Position numbers and translations under genes: made by a program
The notes under the pieces: generated by a model
What the model saw: the letters and a program-made list of their open reading frames with translations, nothing else
What the model was told of the DNA's origin: nothing
Databases searched by the model: none
Shown: in pieces, positions 53,651 to 64,000 of the stretch
Layout of the letters: every line of letters begins with the position of its first letter
Numbering within the stretch: the stretch's first letter is position 1
Assembly: GCA_026315105.1 (NCBI GenBank)
Contig: CM048744.1
Location: 313,851,270 to 313,915,269, forward strand
DNA from: Locusta migratoria
Lineage: Eukaryota; Arthropoda; Insecta; Orthoptera; Acrididae
Direction: 5' to 3'
Length of the DNA stretch: 64,000 nucleotides

Positions 53651-54884
53651 CCAGCTGAAAACCCGGCGTTGCCCGGGTATTTATTTATTTATTCCTGCCA
53701 TTTTTCAGGTATATATTCATTTGTATAAGGGCTGTATGTCTATTAAATCTCTTGGGAATACAATTAGTAGTAAAGAAGTAATACATTAAAGCTTGGTGCG
53801 TGATGCGGAGGTTTTCCATGAACATTACGTGCTGAGAACAGGACCTAATTTCATTAGCAAACTAAGTATTATATTGGTGTGGAGTTGTGTAATTAATTGT
53901 AGTCTATTAAGCGCTTTGCACAAATTGACCAGCAATACTGGTACTGTCTGACAAGATAACACGTTTACTTGTAGTGGAAAAGAAATGAAAGTTCGAGAAT
54001 AAGTAGCAAGTCGAAAATTGTGTGAAACAACTAAGTAAGAACACAAGTAAGCTGTCTTTCCTATTCGTAGTGTCAAACATGTCAATTAAATTTCACTCGC
54101 CTCTTTGCGTCGTCAGCAAACATATGCAGATTATGTACATTAACAAAATATGTAATGTGTGAGAACAAACTCGGCATTCAACTTTTAATGTGATAATGTT
54201 GGTAAGTGACTTTCTAACATAACTTTAAATTAAAAAAAGCCCTGTCAAATGGTCAAATATTGTTTCCTTGCATATCATAATGCACCACTAACGTGTCTCT
54301 TGCATTAATTAATCCTATCAATTTTGCTCAAAAATTAGGATAGAAGAAATTGAAAACAGCTGTACCTAAATTCACTTGCAACTTCTATAGAACAATACTA
54401 CAGTGGGTAAGGTACATTGTGAAACCGTAGCACAGGGGACAGGACGAAAGATATCTTTAAAGGATCTAACACTTAATTATTTTTTCAAATAAGACTTTCA
54501 TTTAATCAAAAGATGCCATATCTAGTTTCAATTAACAATGAGTAAAATCTTGTTGTTACATGACTGGCTGATGTTACTTAACAGTGTGCAGTGAAGTAAT
54601 TATAAATACGTCACATATCTTTTTATGGTGAAAAAAAAAAAACACTTCGAAATGTTCATCAATAATAATTCCAATTCAGTTACAATTCATACATCAGTAC
54701 AAAATATATTCTACATCTCCTCTCTTCAGACCCTCGGTCTTACACTTCACAAGAGCTCACCACTATTACTAACAACTACAATAGACGCCGTCTCGGTCTG
54801 TGGCAACTTATATCGCCGACCAAAATGATTGAGATACCAAAACGAACAGTTGGCACCTTTCAATATGAATCATTTCACAGTAGT
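53651..54884 (-). mobile_element. Second Helitron 3' end abutting the first, plus unassigned DNA
   Basis: The minus strand ends GGCAACGCCGGGTTTTCAG then CTGG at 53651, immediately followed by the TC of the Helitron at 53650. How far it extends to the right is unclear; from about 53800 to 54884 no gene or repeat was recognised. Confidence 0.6.
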
Positions 54885-55088
54885 TCAAATGCTCAAATGT
54901 TTGTATAGCTTATGGGACTTAACTACGGTGTCATCAGTCCCTAAACTTACAAACTACTTACGTACTAGCTAAGACTAAGGACGGCACAAATATCCATGCC
55001 CGAGGGGGGATTCGAACCCCCGACCGTAGTGGCCGTGCAGACCGTGACTGGCGCGCCGCCGTACCCACGGCCACCGCGGCCGGCCTTC
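54885..55088 (-). repeat. tRNA-derived SINE, family A
   Basis: An 11-bp TSD TTCACAGTAGT at 54874-54884 and 55089-55099. Full length. Confidence 0.95.
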
Positions 55089-55354
55089 TTCACAGTAGTA
55101 ATTTTTGTTCATGTATGATCTGTTTCCTGCAAAGTGTTCAAAAAAAATTTCAGATCTAAAAAACAAAAGTAAAATAGAAGTGTACAATTTGTTAAATTTA
55201 CTAAGGGTTAATTGAACAATAGTTAATTTATACATAAATGGATAGATTTTTCTTTACCTTATAGTTGCGTCCGCAACTCGTCTGGCTAGGTACTTTCTTT
55301 ATGTGGTACACAAGTGTAAGTCTACAGCTAAACTGAATCCTGTAATTCCTGCTT

Positions 55355-55735
55355 CTACAGCGGTTTACGAGGGTCCTTTGTGGATTTCAGGTGATCCTGT
55401 ATCTTCCGAGTAAGTTTGTATATTATGGCGACAGTCCGTTTCGTCAAAAATTTTACGATTCGATCGGTGAAGTCCTCAATAAAAGGTAGGAAGACTTTAG
55501 ACTTCACATATACGTTTCTATCGTTGTGAATTCTACTTGGTGGTCTCAACGCTCTCCTTACCTGTGTGGACGAATAGTCATTCTTGAGTAAAGCATTAGT
55601 CAGATGTTTTAATCCCGCGTCGAGTAGTTCCTGTTCGTAGATGTTTCTTGCTCCGTCCACTAACGTCTTTATTATGCCCCGCTTTTGTCGTGGGCGGTGG
55701 TTTGAAATGTAACAGTCTTTTCCCATGGGATGATG
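55355..55735 (-). pseudogene. Penelope-like element, region between RT and GIY-YIG
   Basis: RQKRGIIKTLVDGARNIYEQELLDAGLKHLTNALLKNDYSSTQVRRAL, then KVFLPFIEDFTDRIVKFL, AIIYKLTRKIQDHLKSTKDP match the linker that follows RT in Penelope-like elements and precedes the GIY-YIG endonuclease. Neither the RT core nor GIY-YIG was found next to it, so this is a fragment. Confidence 0.78.
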
Positions 55736-56381
55736 TTAAGAATGGACAACGGTAATCGGCAGCGGCGAATTGGGCGCGTCTATCCAGAACATCCGACGTC
55801 ACACCTCTGCGCGCGAGTACAAGAAATCGGAATTCGGCTGTAGTCAGTAACGAGACGGGTCTGTATCGGACGTTCAAAAGAACCGCGATTCCCCTTGAGA
55901 ATGTCCTCCGCAAACGGGGAGGAAACGTTTTGTTTTAATGGGACGACACCGAGGTTCGGTTATAAAATATCGATTTTCGGTTTTCATCATATTTCGATAG
56001 ATTAAGGTTTTATTTAAGTACTGTGAAAAGGATTTTGCTGACTTTTTTCGGACATTTAAAGAGCATTTTCCTGCCACCTGTGTTTATATGTCACGCCCAA
56101 ATTTCTGTCACCCACTTTTCTGCATATATTTTAGATCTTTATATCCCCTACATTGCACGTTAGGGATTTTGTTTTACTCCCGAGTGTGCTGGTTATTCTT
56201 GAAATGCAACGGTCGGTATTCTTTTGTTTCTTCTGTTAGTAAACAACACGCTTTCAAACACGCGGTTAGTTTTGTTAAAGTATGATTGCGAGTAGTTGTT
56301 ATACCTACGTTTGCAGTGCTTGTTTACGTGTGTGACGAATCGTAAAGGCGTTTTCAAGATTCTTCCATAAGTTCTCTACTG
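55736..56381. other. Unassigned DNA, possibly Penelope-derived on its left
   Basis: No motif recognised. Confidence 0.4.
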
Positions 56382-56831
56382 GTGATAAGCTGTCATGCAT
56401 TGTGTCCATCAGGAGAAAATACTTGGTGCAAATACAATAGAGCTCAGGCAACTGGAGAATCTTATTCTCACTATCATTCTCTTCCTGCTGCTGTTATTGC
56501 AGCATTTAAACCTATTTTCAGAGACTTGGCTCATCCTGACATTCTAAGGAAATGTCTGCATGGGCAGACACAGAACCCAAATGAATGTTTCAACAGCATA
56601 TTTTGGAACCGCCTTCCTAAAACTGTATTTGTAGGCATGTATATAATGAAACTAGAAGTTCATGATGCTGTTATTACATTCAATTGTGGTAATATTGGAA
56701 AGTATTGGGTACTGAAAAAGCTAGGAATTAATCCTGGTGAAAAAATGATCACTGGGCTGCAACATTGCGATAAAATGAGGAAGCCGATACAGACAGGTTT
56801 GAATCTAATATGGCCAAGAAAGCAAGACTAA
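56382..56831 (+). pseudogene. Mutator-like transposase C-terminal domain, isolated
   Basis: HALCPSGENTWCKYNRAQATGE...LPAAVIAAFKPIFRDLAHPDILRKCLHGQTQNPNECFNSIFWNRLPKTVFVGMYIMKLEVHDAVITFN is the conserved C-terminal part of an arthropod Mutator-like transposase family (CLHG.TQN.NE..N...W...PK). The frame is open for 149 codons with a basic region beyond. No N-terminal catalytic part or TIR was found, and the start is not convincing. It could be a transposon fragment or part of a spliced, domesticated gene. Confidence 0.7.
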
Positions 56832-57252
56832 CATCCAGGAAGGTGAAAAAGAAGCTGGAAGACCTGATAGAGTCCAAAGAAGTGCCATCATATGCTGCAG
56901 GACAATTTTAATTAACTGTTAGTAACAAACTTCAAAAGTTTTTTCTTTAAAGTCAATTTTCTGCAAACGAACATTTTCAGTACATCTGTCCCATTATACC
57001 AGAAACTATCACAGATAAATAAATGAAATTTTCAGAGACTGCATAACATAAAAAGCTGCCTCTGGTACTACATTCATTAGTATTCCCCCATTAGGAAGTT
57101 CACAAAAAATGTTTTCTGCAGAAAAACTTGATATTTTTTGTTTATAAATTAAAAAGAAAATTTTATTAAAAACTGTAAATGAATAAAGTAGATTTTAGTA
57201 CAATTGACTGTTAGCATCATGTAACTAACATACAGAAAAAAATATTTAGGTC

Positions 57253-58106
57253 CTACATCTACATGGGATACTCTGTAAATCACATTGAAGTGCCTGGCAG
57301 AGAGTTCATAGAACCACCGTTCTACTATTTATCTCCCATTGCATTCTCGAATAGCGCGCAGGAAGAAATAACACCTGAATCTCTCCGTTCGAGTTCTGAT
57401 TTCTCGTATTTTATTCTGATGATCATTTCTACCTATGTAAGTGGGAGTGAAAAATATATTTTCGCATTCGGAGGAGAATGTTGGCGATTGTAGTTTCGTA
57501 CGTAGCCCACGCCGCAGCGATAAGCGCCGTTGTTGTACTGATTCCCATCCCAGATCCTGTATCATTTCCGTAACGCTGTCTCCCATGTATCGTGACAATA
57601 CGAAACAAGCTGCCCTTCTTTGGACTCTTTCGATGTCCTCCGTCAAACCCACCTGATAAGGATCACACACTGGACAGCTATACTCCAAAAAAGGACGGAC
57701 AAGTGTAGTGTATGCAGTTTCTGTAGTAGTTCTGTTGCATCTTTTAAGGAAGTGCATGGTTCGCCTTTCCCACTTTCCGGTTTACGTCTGAAGTAATAGT
57801 AATTCCTAGGAATTTTGTGGAGCTTACGGCCTTTTTGTTGTAAACAAAGATTAACGGATTTCTTATCGTGGACGACTTATGTGGACGACTTATGTGGACG
57901 ACTTCACCTCATTATTTAGACGCAATTGCCAAGTTTTACACCATAGTGATATCTTATTCAGATCGTTCTGCAGTTGGTTTTGATCTTCAGATGATTTTAC
58001 TAGACGGTAAATGACGGCGTCATCTGCAAACAAACTAAGAGAGCTACTTAGATTTCCCCCTAAATAGTTTATGTAAATAAGGAACAGCAGAGGACCAAAT
58101 AGTTTT
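57253..58106 (-). pseudogene. CR1-like LINE copy 4, 5'-truncated
   Basis: The 3' end TACATCTACATGGGATACTC equals that of copy 3. The minus strand encodes RCNRTTTETAYTTLVRPFLEYSCPVCDPYQVGLTEDIERVQRRAACFVLSRY and PTYIGRNDHQNKIREIRTRTE; upstream traces reach the FADD region (57980-58060). It ends at a T run near 58106. Confidence 0.85.
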
Positions 58107-58797
58107 TTTTTCTGAAATGGTTCAAATACTTGCCTAAATTCACACGGGTTAGATAGGCAGGGTGTGGGCCGCTTAATAACAAATCCACAAGCGCACGGCG
58201 TAATAGCCCGGAAAATTTTAGCAACATTGACGTCTCCGGCCGTGGAAGTTTACGTTTTACAGGACGTTGTCTGCGACCCTGGGTCCGCGGTCTGATTTCC
58301 CCGCTTGGAGACAAGTCCTGTGTGGCGCGAGATATGGTACGGACAGTCAGGGTCGGTGCTAAAGTAGGTGGCGCGCCTTGTAGAGGGTCGCTGCGCGGGC
58401 TGTCTGCATCAGTATTCAGGGAGGCCCCAGGCAGACTGGTTTATGGCGTAATGGGGCGCGCCGCGATCTGCCATGCCGCTAACAAGCGACTAGCAACTAG
58501 CGACTGCTCGCGCTGCCTGCGGGGGGTGGAAGATGCGAGCCTGATTAATATCCGGCTGCCGGCTGCCGGCTGCCGGCTGGCGATGCAATATTCACCACCT
58601 GAGCGCGCGCGGTCTTCCCCTATTGCCGAACAGCTGAGGCGCCTCAAACTTTCATGCAGATCCTCCTCACAACGCTCGGTGCGAAATGCGCATCGGCGGC
58701 GACACGTGGAAGCCGCCCTCACACGGGTCGAGTTGTTCTATGTGGCGCACACCAGACGTGCTGTCTACACTCGTCAAAACAGTCATGTGATCTGGTG
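58107..58797. other. GC- and CpG-rich unassigned block
   Basis: 58320-58797 is markedly GC-rich, with four tandem CCGGCTG units at 58552-58579 and several GGCGCGCC-like sites. No splice-bounded coding match was found. It could be a regulatory island or an unrecognised element. Confidence 0.45.
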
Positions 58798-59002
58798 AGG
58801 CCGGCCGCGGTGGCCGAGGGGACTGCGGCGCGCCAGTCACAGTCTGCATGGCCGCTACGGTCGGGGATTCGAATTCCCCCTCGGGCATGGATGATTGTGC
58901 CGTCTTTAGTATAAGGAAGTTAGTTAACAAGTAGTTCGTAAGTTTAGGGACTAATGACCCCGCAGTTAAGTACCTTAAGGTTAACAAATTTTTGAACATT
59001 TT
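58798..59002 (+). repeat. tRNA-derived SINE, family A
   Basis: TSD GATCTGGTG at 58789-58797 and 59003-59011. Full length. Confidence 0.95.
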
Positions 59003-59181
59003 GATCTGGTGGGACATGACCAGTGGTGCCTCAGATGACTGGGGGGTTCTCTTCTTTGAGTGCCGGATCTTAATAGTAGCGCCGTTCCCACGCACGGCGC
59101 GTCGATGTTTCGGCGTCAAAATAGACAATTTCGCGCAACTCTGCGAGTGGTGCCAGGGGAAACCGCCCCGGTTCGACCTCC

Positions 59182-59378
59182 AATGTTCAAATGTTTGTAG
59201 AGCTTATGGGACCCAACTACGGGGTCACCAGTCCCCAAACTTACAAACTACTTATGAACTAGCTAATCCTAAGAACGGCACAAATATCCATGCCCGAGGG
59301 AGTATTCGAACCTCCGACCGTAGTGGCCGTGCAGACCGTGACTGGAGCGTCTCAGTCCCCTCGGCCACCGCGGCCGGC
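59182..59378 (-). repeat. tRNA-derived SINE, family A
   Basis: TSD GGTTCGACCTCC / GGTTTGACCTCC at 59170-59181 and 59379-59390. Confidence 0.94.
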
Positions 59379-59390
59379 GGTTTGACCTCC

Positions 59391-59773
59391 CCTTCCCCCC
59401 CCCCCTCCCCTTTAGGTATATTTTCGTTAAAAGGTCTGCAAAATGTCTTACCTCGGTTTGTTTGCGCTTGCTTCAACGCGAGCTGTGGCGTCGGCCTACC
59501 AATCTTCTTTATTTCACACGTTAGTTCCAAGCTTAAAGCTCAGAATTTGTTTCTAAAATATACTATACGATCTTCATTTTTGTTTCATAATAATGATAAT
59601 GAACATATGAATATATACATGAACACTGAAACACAGTAAGTAACCGATTACACTGTTAAGTGACTGTAAGAAAGTGAATCTGTTACGACGAAGAGACAAG
59701 CTAAGAGACACTGTAAGCAGCACCCCGTCCTAGCCTTGCGCCTGCGCAAAGGCTGCTCTCCCCCACATCTTTT
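59391..59773. other. Unassigned DNA between SINEs
   Basis: Starts with a C-rich run; no gene seen. Confidence 0.4.
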
Positions 59774-59786
59774 CAGACAGTTAAAT

Positions 59787-59972
59787 TTTTGTAAATCTAT
59801 CGGACCAAAGTACGTGGTCATCAGTCCGTAGCTTACAAACTACATAAACCTAGATAAACTAACCTAAGGACAACACACACACCCATGCCCAGGGAGGAAT
59901 CGAAACTCCACTGCGAGTAACCGCGCGCTCCGCAGCGATACGCTTTAGACCGCTCTGCTACTCCACCGCGGC
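59787..59972 (-). repeat. tRNA-derived SINE, family B
   Basis: A 13-bp TSD CAGACAGTTAAAT at 59774-59786 and 59975-59987. Minus-strand head GCCGCGGTGGAGTAGCAG. Confidence 0.94.
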
Positions 59973-59987
59973 ATCAGACAGTTAAAT

Positions 59988-60367
59988 ATTTGTTACAACG
60001 AAGGGTATAAATGTCTTTTACCCTCAAAATCGCGACACATTAGCTAAAACGACCAAAGATATGTGGGAAGTAACAATATAAAAGTCTTTGTTGTTCCCGT
60101 ATCAGTTACAAAGAAGATTGAGTTTTAAAAAATGCTTGCAGTCGGTCTCGAACCATCTACCTTCGACGGCGCAACGCGACGCCGCTAACAACACAGCTAT
60201 TCTTGCTAGAATAGTCACTTCTTTATTATTCATGGTCGGACTTTCTAAATGCTTTTATAATTCATGCGACTTTAATTTATAATTACATTTTACCAAAAAC
60301 GTCGTGTTTTTAATGAATCTTTAACGCGCCAAAAACAAATATGAAGGGCGGATGTTGCTTCATGGAG
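59988..60367. other. Unassigned DNA between SINEs
   Basis: No gene seen. 60142-60185 has a weak tRNA-like complement only. Confidence 0.4.
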
Positions 60368-60378
60368 AATTGCCGATG

Positions 60379-60571
60379 TTCAAATGTTTGTTAAGTTTAT
60401 GGGACTTAACTACGGGGTCATCAGTCCCTAAACGTACAAACTACTTACGAACTACCTTATACTAAGGACGGCACAAATACCCATGCCCGAGGGGGGATTC
60501 GAACCGCCGACCGTAGTGGCCGTGCAGACCGTGACTGGAGCGCCTCAGCCCCCGCGGCCACCGAGGCCGGC
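60379..60571 (-). repeat. tRNA-derived SINE, family A
   Basis: An 11-bp TSD AATTGCCGATG at 60368-60378 and 60572-60582. Full length. Confidence 0.95.
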
Positions 60572-60582
60572 AATTGCCGATG

Positions 60583-61229
60583 CGCAACGCATGGTGTGCA
60601 GTAGCTTTGCTTCGGAACCATTCGTACGTAACCATCAGAGCTCGAGTAGCCAGTTACAACGCCGATGTTACAAGCAGCGTTTCCCTTTGCACCTTCCTGC
60701 CGCGGGAGCGCCTATATGCTGCTCTCAGGAGGTTCAGACGAGAAGTTGAACCTTAGTCGCGCATGCGCATTGCAGCGCTGCGGCCCTTGCCGCCAATATT
60801 AAGTGGCCGCGCTACGACTCGTATACGTACCGTGTCCGCTACGTAAAATATTTCTCATCCGATAAAAATACTTTGAGTGTGCATATAAAATCATCTGATA
60901 GCAGAAGGAAACGAAGAATGGTAGTTTTAAAACACTTACTTTTTTATTTCACGACGAGCTTTTTATCCGGGTGTTCATTCAACCAGTGAGCACATAGGAC
61001 GCGCCGCCAGTCGTTATGATTAACAACATACATATGGTACAGTGTTTCATTCAGATAACAACTATAATTTGTGTCTGATACAGTACGATATTTTGCTGTG
61101 TCAACTACTTGAGATATACACGGCGCTTACTCAAAGCGAGGCAACATGGGGCTACCATAATAGTGAAAAACTGTATGATGTGTGATCACCTCGGACTACC
61201 AGCACAGTTTCGCACCTGCGTCGCATCTA
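60583..61229. other. Unassigned DNA
   Basis: 60740-60850 is GC-rich; no motif recognised. Confidence 0.4.
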
Positions 61230-62240
61230 CAGTATGAGGTTATTAATCAGCTCTTGAGGGATATTTTGCCATTCTTCCATGAGTTGCTCTGTAACTGTTG
61301 TGGGAGGTGCTGGTCTGGCTGAAAGAGGAGGCATACCAGACATACCCAATGAACAAGCTGGCCACTCTACTCGTTTAGTGCATTTATAACTAAGTTGGCG
61401 ATCACTTCAGGTCTCTGGGGACGAGCGTTATCCTCTACCACAAGGAACCAGTGTCTTAAGGCAGCAGCTTAGGGCACAACAAAATGTCGAACTATCTCGA
61501 TTCTATACCTCTGAGCAGTCAAAGCGCCGTTATGAACGACATATTGACTCCTACTCGCACTATTCGTTCACCAAATGATACGGTGATGTTTCCTGCATAT
61601 AAGATAGATTGTTCCGAGTTTCACGTTCTGTCCAGATGAGGGAACAACGATTGTTCGACTGAAACAAAATCTTGACTCACCTGTGAACAAAACCGTTGAC
61701 ATTTGTTACGTCTCCAATCCTGATGTTCCTCCGCCCAGTTACTGCGGGCTAAACGGTGTCATAGTTTTAATGGGATGCACCCCATAGAGGCTACATTCCC
61801 GAGGGCGGTTTCGGACTTTTGTGTTGATATTGCACTTTTTGTTGCTGTCTGGAGGGTGCGTTGAATGCAGCCATCTGTCTTGACGGTCTGTTAACCGGAG
61901 ATAACAGTCATCTCTTGCTGATGTTACCCGACGACGACACTAGTCTTTCCTCCTTTGTAAGAGTTCCTCAGGTCCTGGAAATTACACTTTGGGACCCATC
62001 CTGTGTCATTCACGCTTCCAACCTTCCTACGTCTTTCCATTCCATACCTACGAATAACTCACGTTATTGTTTCATTGCACTATCTGCTCACTACATTATC
62101 TGAACCCAACTGCTTGTGTACTTCATTTGGTAGAGTAAACACAAGGCAATACCAACCCTCTCTGCAGCTATTTTCTTTCATCATAACTATCTCGGTTGCT
62201 GTAATGTTGTCTCCACTCCGTAGAACTGACTGAATGACGT
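61230..62240 (-). pseudogene. Decayed Tc1-like transposase
   Basis: Minus-strand scraps in changing frames: RRNIRIGDVTNVNGFV, then VEWPACSLGM, then TVTEQLMEEWQNIPQELINNL, the last being the typical C-terminal helix of Tc1 transposases. Many stops; no TIR identified. Confidence 0.6.
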
Positions 62241-62569
62241 CGAACCAATTTGGTTGACTCTGACGAGGACAATACTTCAGAACCTAGATATCTCAGCTGG
62301 TACCTTGACTGTTTTCACCACTGTAGCCACTCTACGCTCTGAACGAGCTGCTGCATCCCACGAAACGTGCTGCTCATCGCGATTTGCGTCCGCAGCGCTT
62401 TCCAGCGCCCGTAGCGGGCTGCCTCGTAGATCAATGTGCTTACAAAGATTGATGTGTGGAACGTTGCTGTATCTCTGTATCTCGTCGAAGAAGAAACTTT
62501 TATACTGTAGCTTTCTTATGTCACCGGTAGAGCTGTAAGTGGCATACAGTATTCTTCCAGAAATTGCAA

Positions 62570-62604
<35 letters not shown>

Positions 62605-62849
62605 AAGGCGGTACATATATCTGAAAGCAGTTGATAATGATAATAAAATGTACGACAAAGCACTTTTGCAGAAAATTATAAAAAAGCTGTCATCGGTGCA
62701 ATACATCATCTGTACGAGCTTCATTTGTCTTGCTCTCTTATATTAAAAAAATTAGTTTCGTATTCCTTCGGAAATACTACTTTGTGCCTGACACATTTAA
62801 CTTATTCGTAAACGGGTTACAACGCCTCAGCTAGATAATATTCGTCATG
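62241..62849. other. Unassigned DNA with (AAAT)n
   Basis: A tetranucleotide AAAT run lies at 62570-62600. Nothing else recognised. Confidence 0.6.
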
Positions 62850-64000
62850 ATAGAACGTCAGTGTGTAGTAGAAATGTTTCTATTACTGACAAGTTAGATA
62901 TATGTGCAATATTCAATAATCACTTTCTGAATATAGTAGAGGAACTAAACAAAACCCTAGTTTCTACAGGTAATCATATAACAGTTATAGAAAATGCCTT
63001 TCAGAGGCTATTACCTGAAATGGTCCTTCATGATACTTCATGATATGATGGGGTATCTAGCAGAATTATAAAGTACTGTTCTTCATATGTTAGTCCAGTA
63101 CTAAGCCATATTTGTAATTTTTCCTTTCAGAATGGTCAGTTTCTTGACAGATTAAAGTACTCCTTAGTGAAACCACTTTATAAAAAAGAAGAAAGGGGTA
63201 ATGTAGAGAACTATAGACCTATTTCTATGTCACCGGTTTTTTCTAAAGTTATTGAAAAGGCTGTATATTCAAGATTAATTGCTCATTTCAGTTCACATAA
63301 TTTGTTGTCAAACGTAGAGTTTGGTTTTAGAAGTGGTTTAAACGACTGAAAATGCTATATTTTCGTTTCTCTTAGAGGCACTTGATGGGTTAAATAAGAG
63401 GCTAAGGACATTAGGCGTCTTCTTTGATTTAACAAAAGCATTTGATTGTGTTGATCACAAAATATTGTTGCAGAAGTTGGAACATTATGGAATACGGGGA
63501 GTAGCTCACAACTGGTTCACCTCTTACTTTAATAATAGACAACAGAAGGTAATTCTCCGCAGTGTAGAAAATGGCTATGATGTACAATCCCAATGGGGCT
63601 TATTAAGTGTGGGTCCCCCAGTGGTCTGTTTTGGGACCATTTCTGTTTCTTATTTATATAAATATATGCCTTCGAGTATAACAGGTGACTGTAAAATATT
63701 TTTGTTTGCTGATGATACCAGCTTGGTAGTGAAGGATGTTGCTCGTAATTTTGACACAGTATCAAATAATGCAGTTCAAGAGATAAGTTCATGGCTTGTA
63801 GAAAATAAGTTAATGTTAATTCACAGTAAAACTCAGTTTTTACAATTTCTAACACATAATTTGACGAAACCTGACATTTTGATTACACATAATGGGCATA
63901 TGATAAGTGAGACTGAAGAGTTCAAATTTCTAGGTGTTCATGTAGACAGTAAGCTGTCGTGGAAAGCCCATGTTCAGGATCTTGTTCCAAGACTAAATTC
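62850..64000 (+). pseudogene. Non-LTR retrotransposon RT, frameshifted, runs off the window
   Basis: KPLYKKEERGNVENYRPISMSPVFSKVIEKAV, EFGFRSG, VFFDLTKAFDCVDHKILLQKLEHYGI, NWFTSYFNNRQQKV, the catalytic FLFADDTSLVV, and EEFKFLGVHVDSKLSWKAHV lie in successive frames. The SGVPQGS block is altered by frameshifts around 63600. It belongs to the jockey/CR1 superfamily by these blocks; clade not resolved. The 3' part is outside the window. Confidence 0.85.

Noticed and set aside
55596..55913. Separate gene upstream of the Penelope-like fragment
   Set aside because: No recognisable motif; probably non-coding or another frame of the same remnant.

Overview
The window looks like intron-rich, repeat-dense nuclear DNA of a large insect genome, probably an orthopteran such as a grasshopper. 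The basis is two spliced exons of an insect-type neuroligin buried in transposons, plus several abundant tRNA-derived SINE families of a kind I associate with Orthoptera. The gene-family calls are strong; the species guess is inference. No bacterial operons, rRNA, CRISPR array or clearly functional tRNA gene was seen.

Host gene: one neuroligin-like gene runs on the minus strand. An exon at 25945-26366 ends in ...SYLDLSAQ and the next, at 7271-7570, begins DLEFGF..., in matching phase. The intron between them is 18.4 kb and consists almost wholly of mobile elements. Neither the upstream nor the downstream exons were found, so if the gene continues rightward its next intron exceeds 37 kb.

1-7.3 kb: the 3' part of a Ty3/gypsy element with an open pol and a full 3' LTR, a jockey-like remnant, a Helitron 3' end, and a Tigger/pogo transposon with near-perfect TIRs carrying a SINE and a MITE. 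7.6-15.7 kb: a fold-back Tc1-like element holding a LINE fragment, two SINEs and a complete gypsy copy (one 1655-codon gag-pol ORF) whose left LTR is replaced by an inverted LTR end. 16.1-23.7 kb: a second Tc1-like element split by two CR1-type LINEs, one itself split by a gypsy solo LTR. 24-26 kb: mariner and CR1 remnants, then the exon.

26.6-31.8 kb: a long inverted repeat with arms of about 1.7 kb around a 156-bp loop; the left arm is interrupted by a Helitron and the right arm by a SINE. 32-45.9 kb: mostly unassigned AT-rich DNA with mariner-like elements, SINEs and a second MITE copy. 45.9-54 kb: an RTE-like LINE, a 147-bp near-perfect palindrome built from a tRNA T-arm, TA-flanked mariner-like elements, nested SINEs, and two Helitrons joined head to tail. 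54-64 kb: Penelope-like and Mutator-like coding remnants, a CR1 copy, a GC-rich stretch, four SINEs, a decayed Tc1 and the start of another LINE that leaves the window.

Most insertions can be ordered by nesting and by target-site duplications (TSDs), which are legible at nearly every SINE and at the gypsy, Tigger and mariner-like copies.
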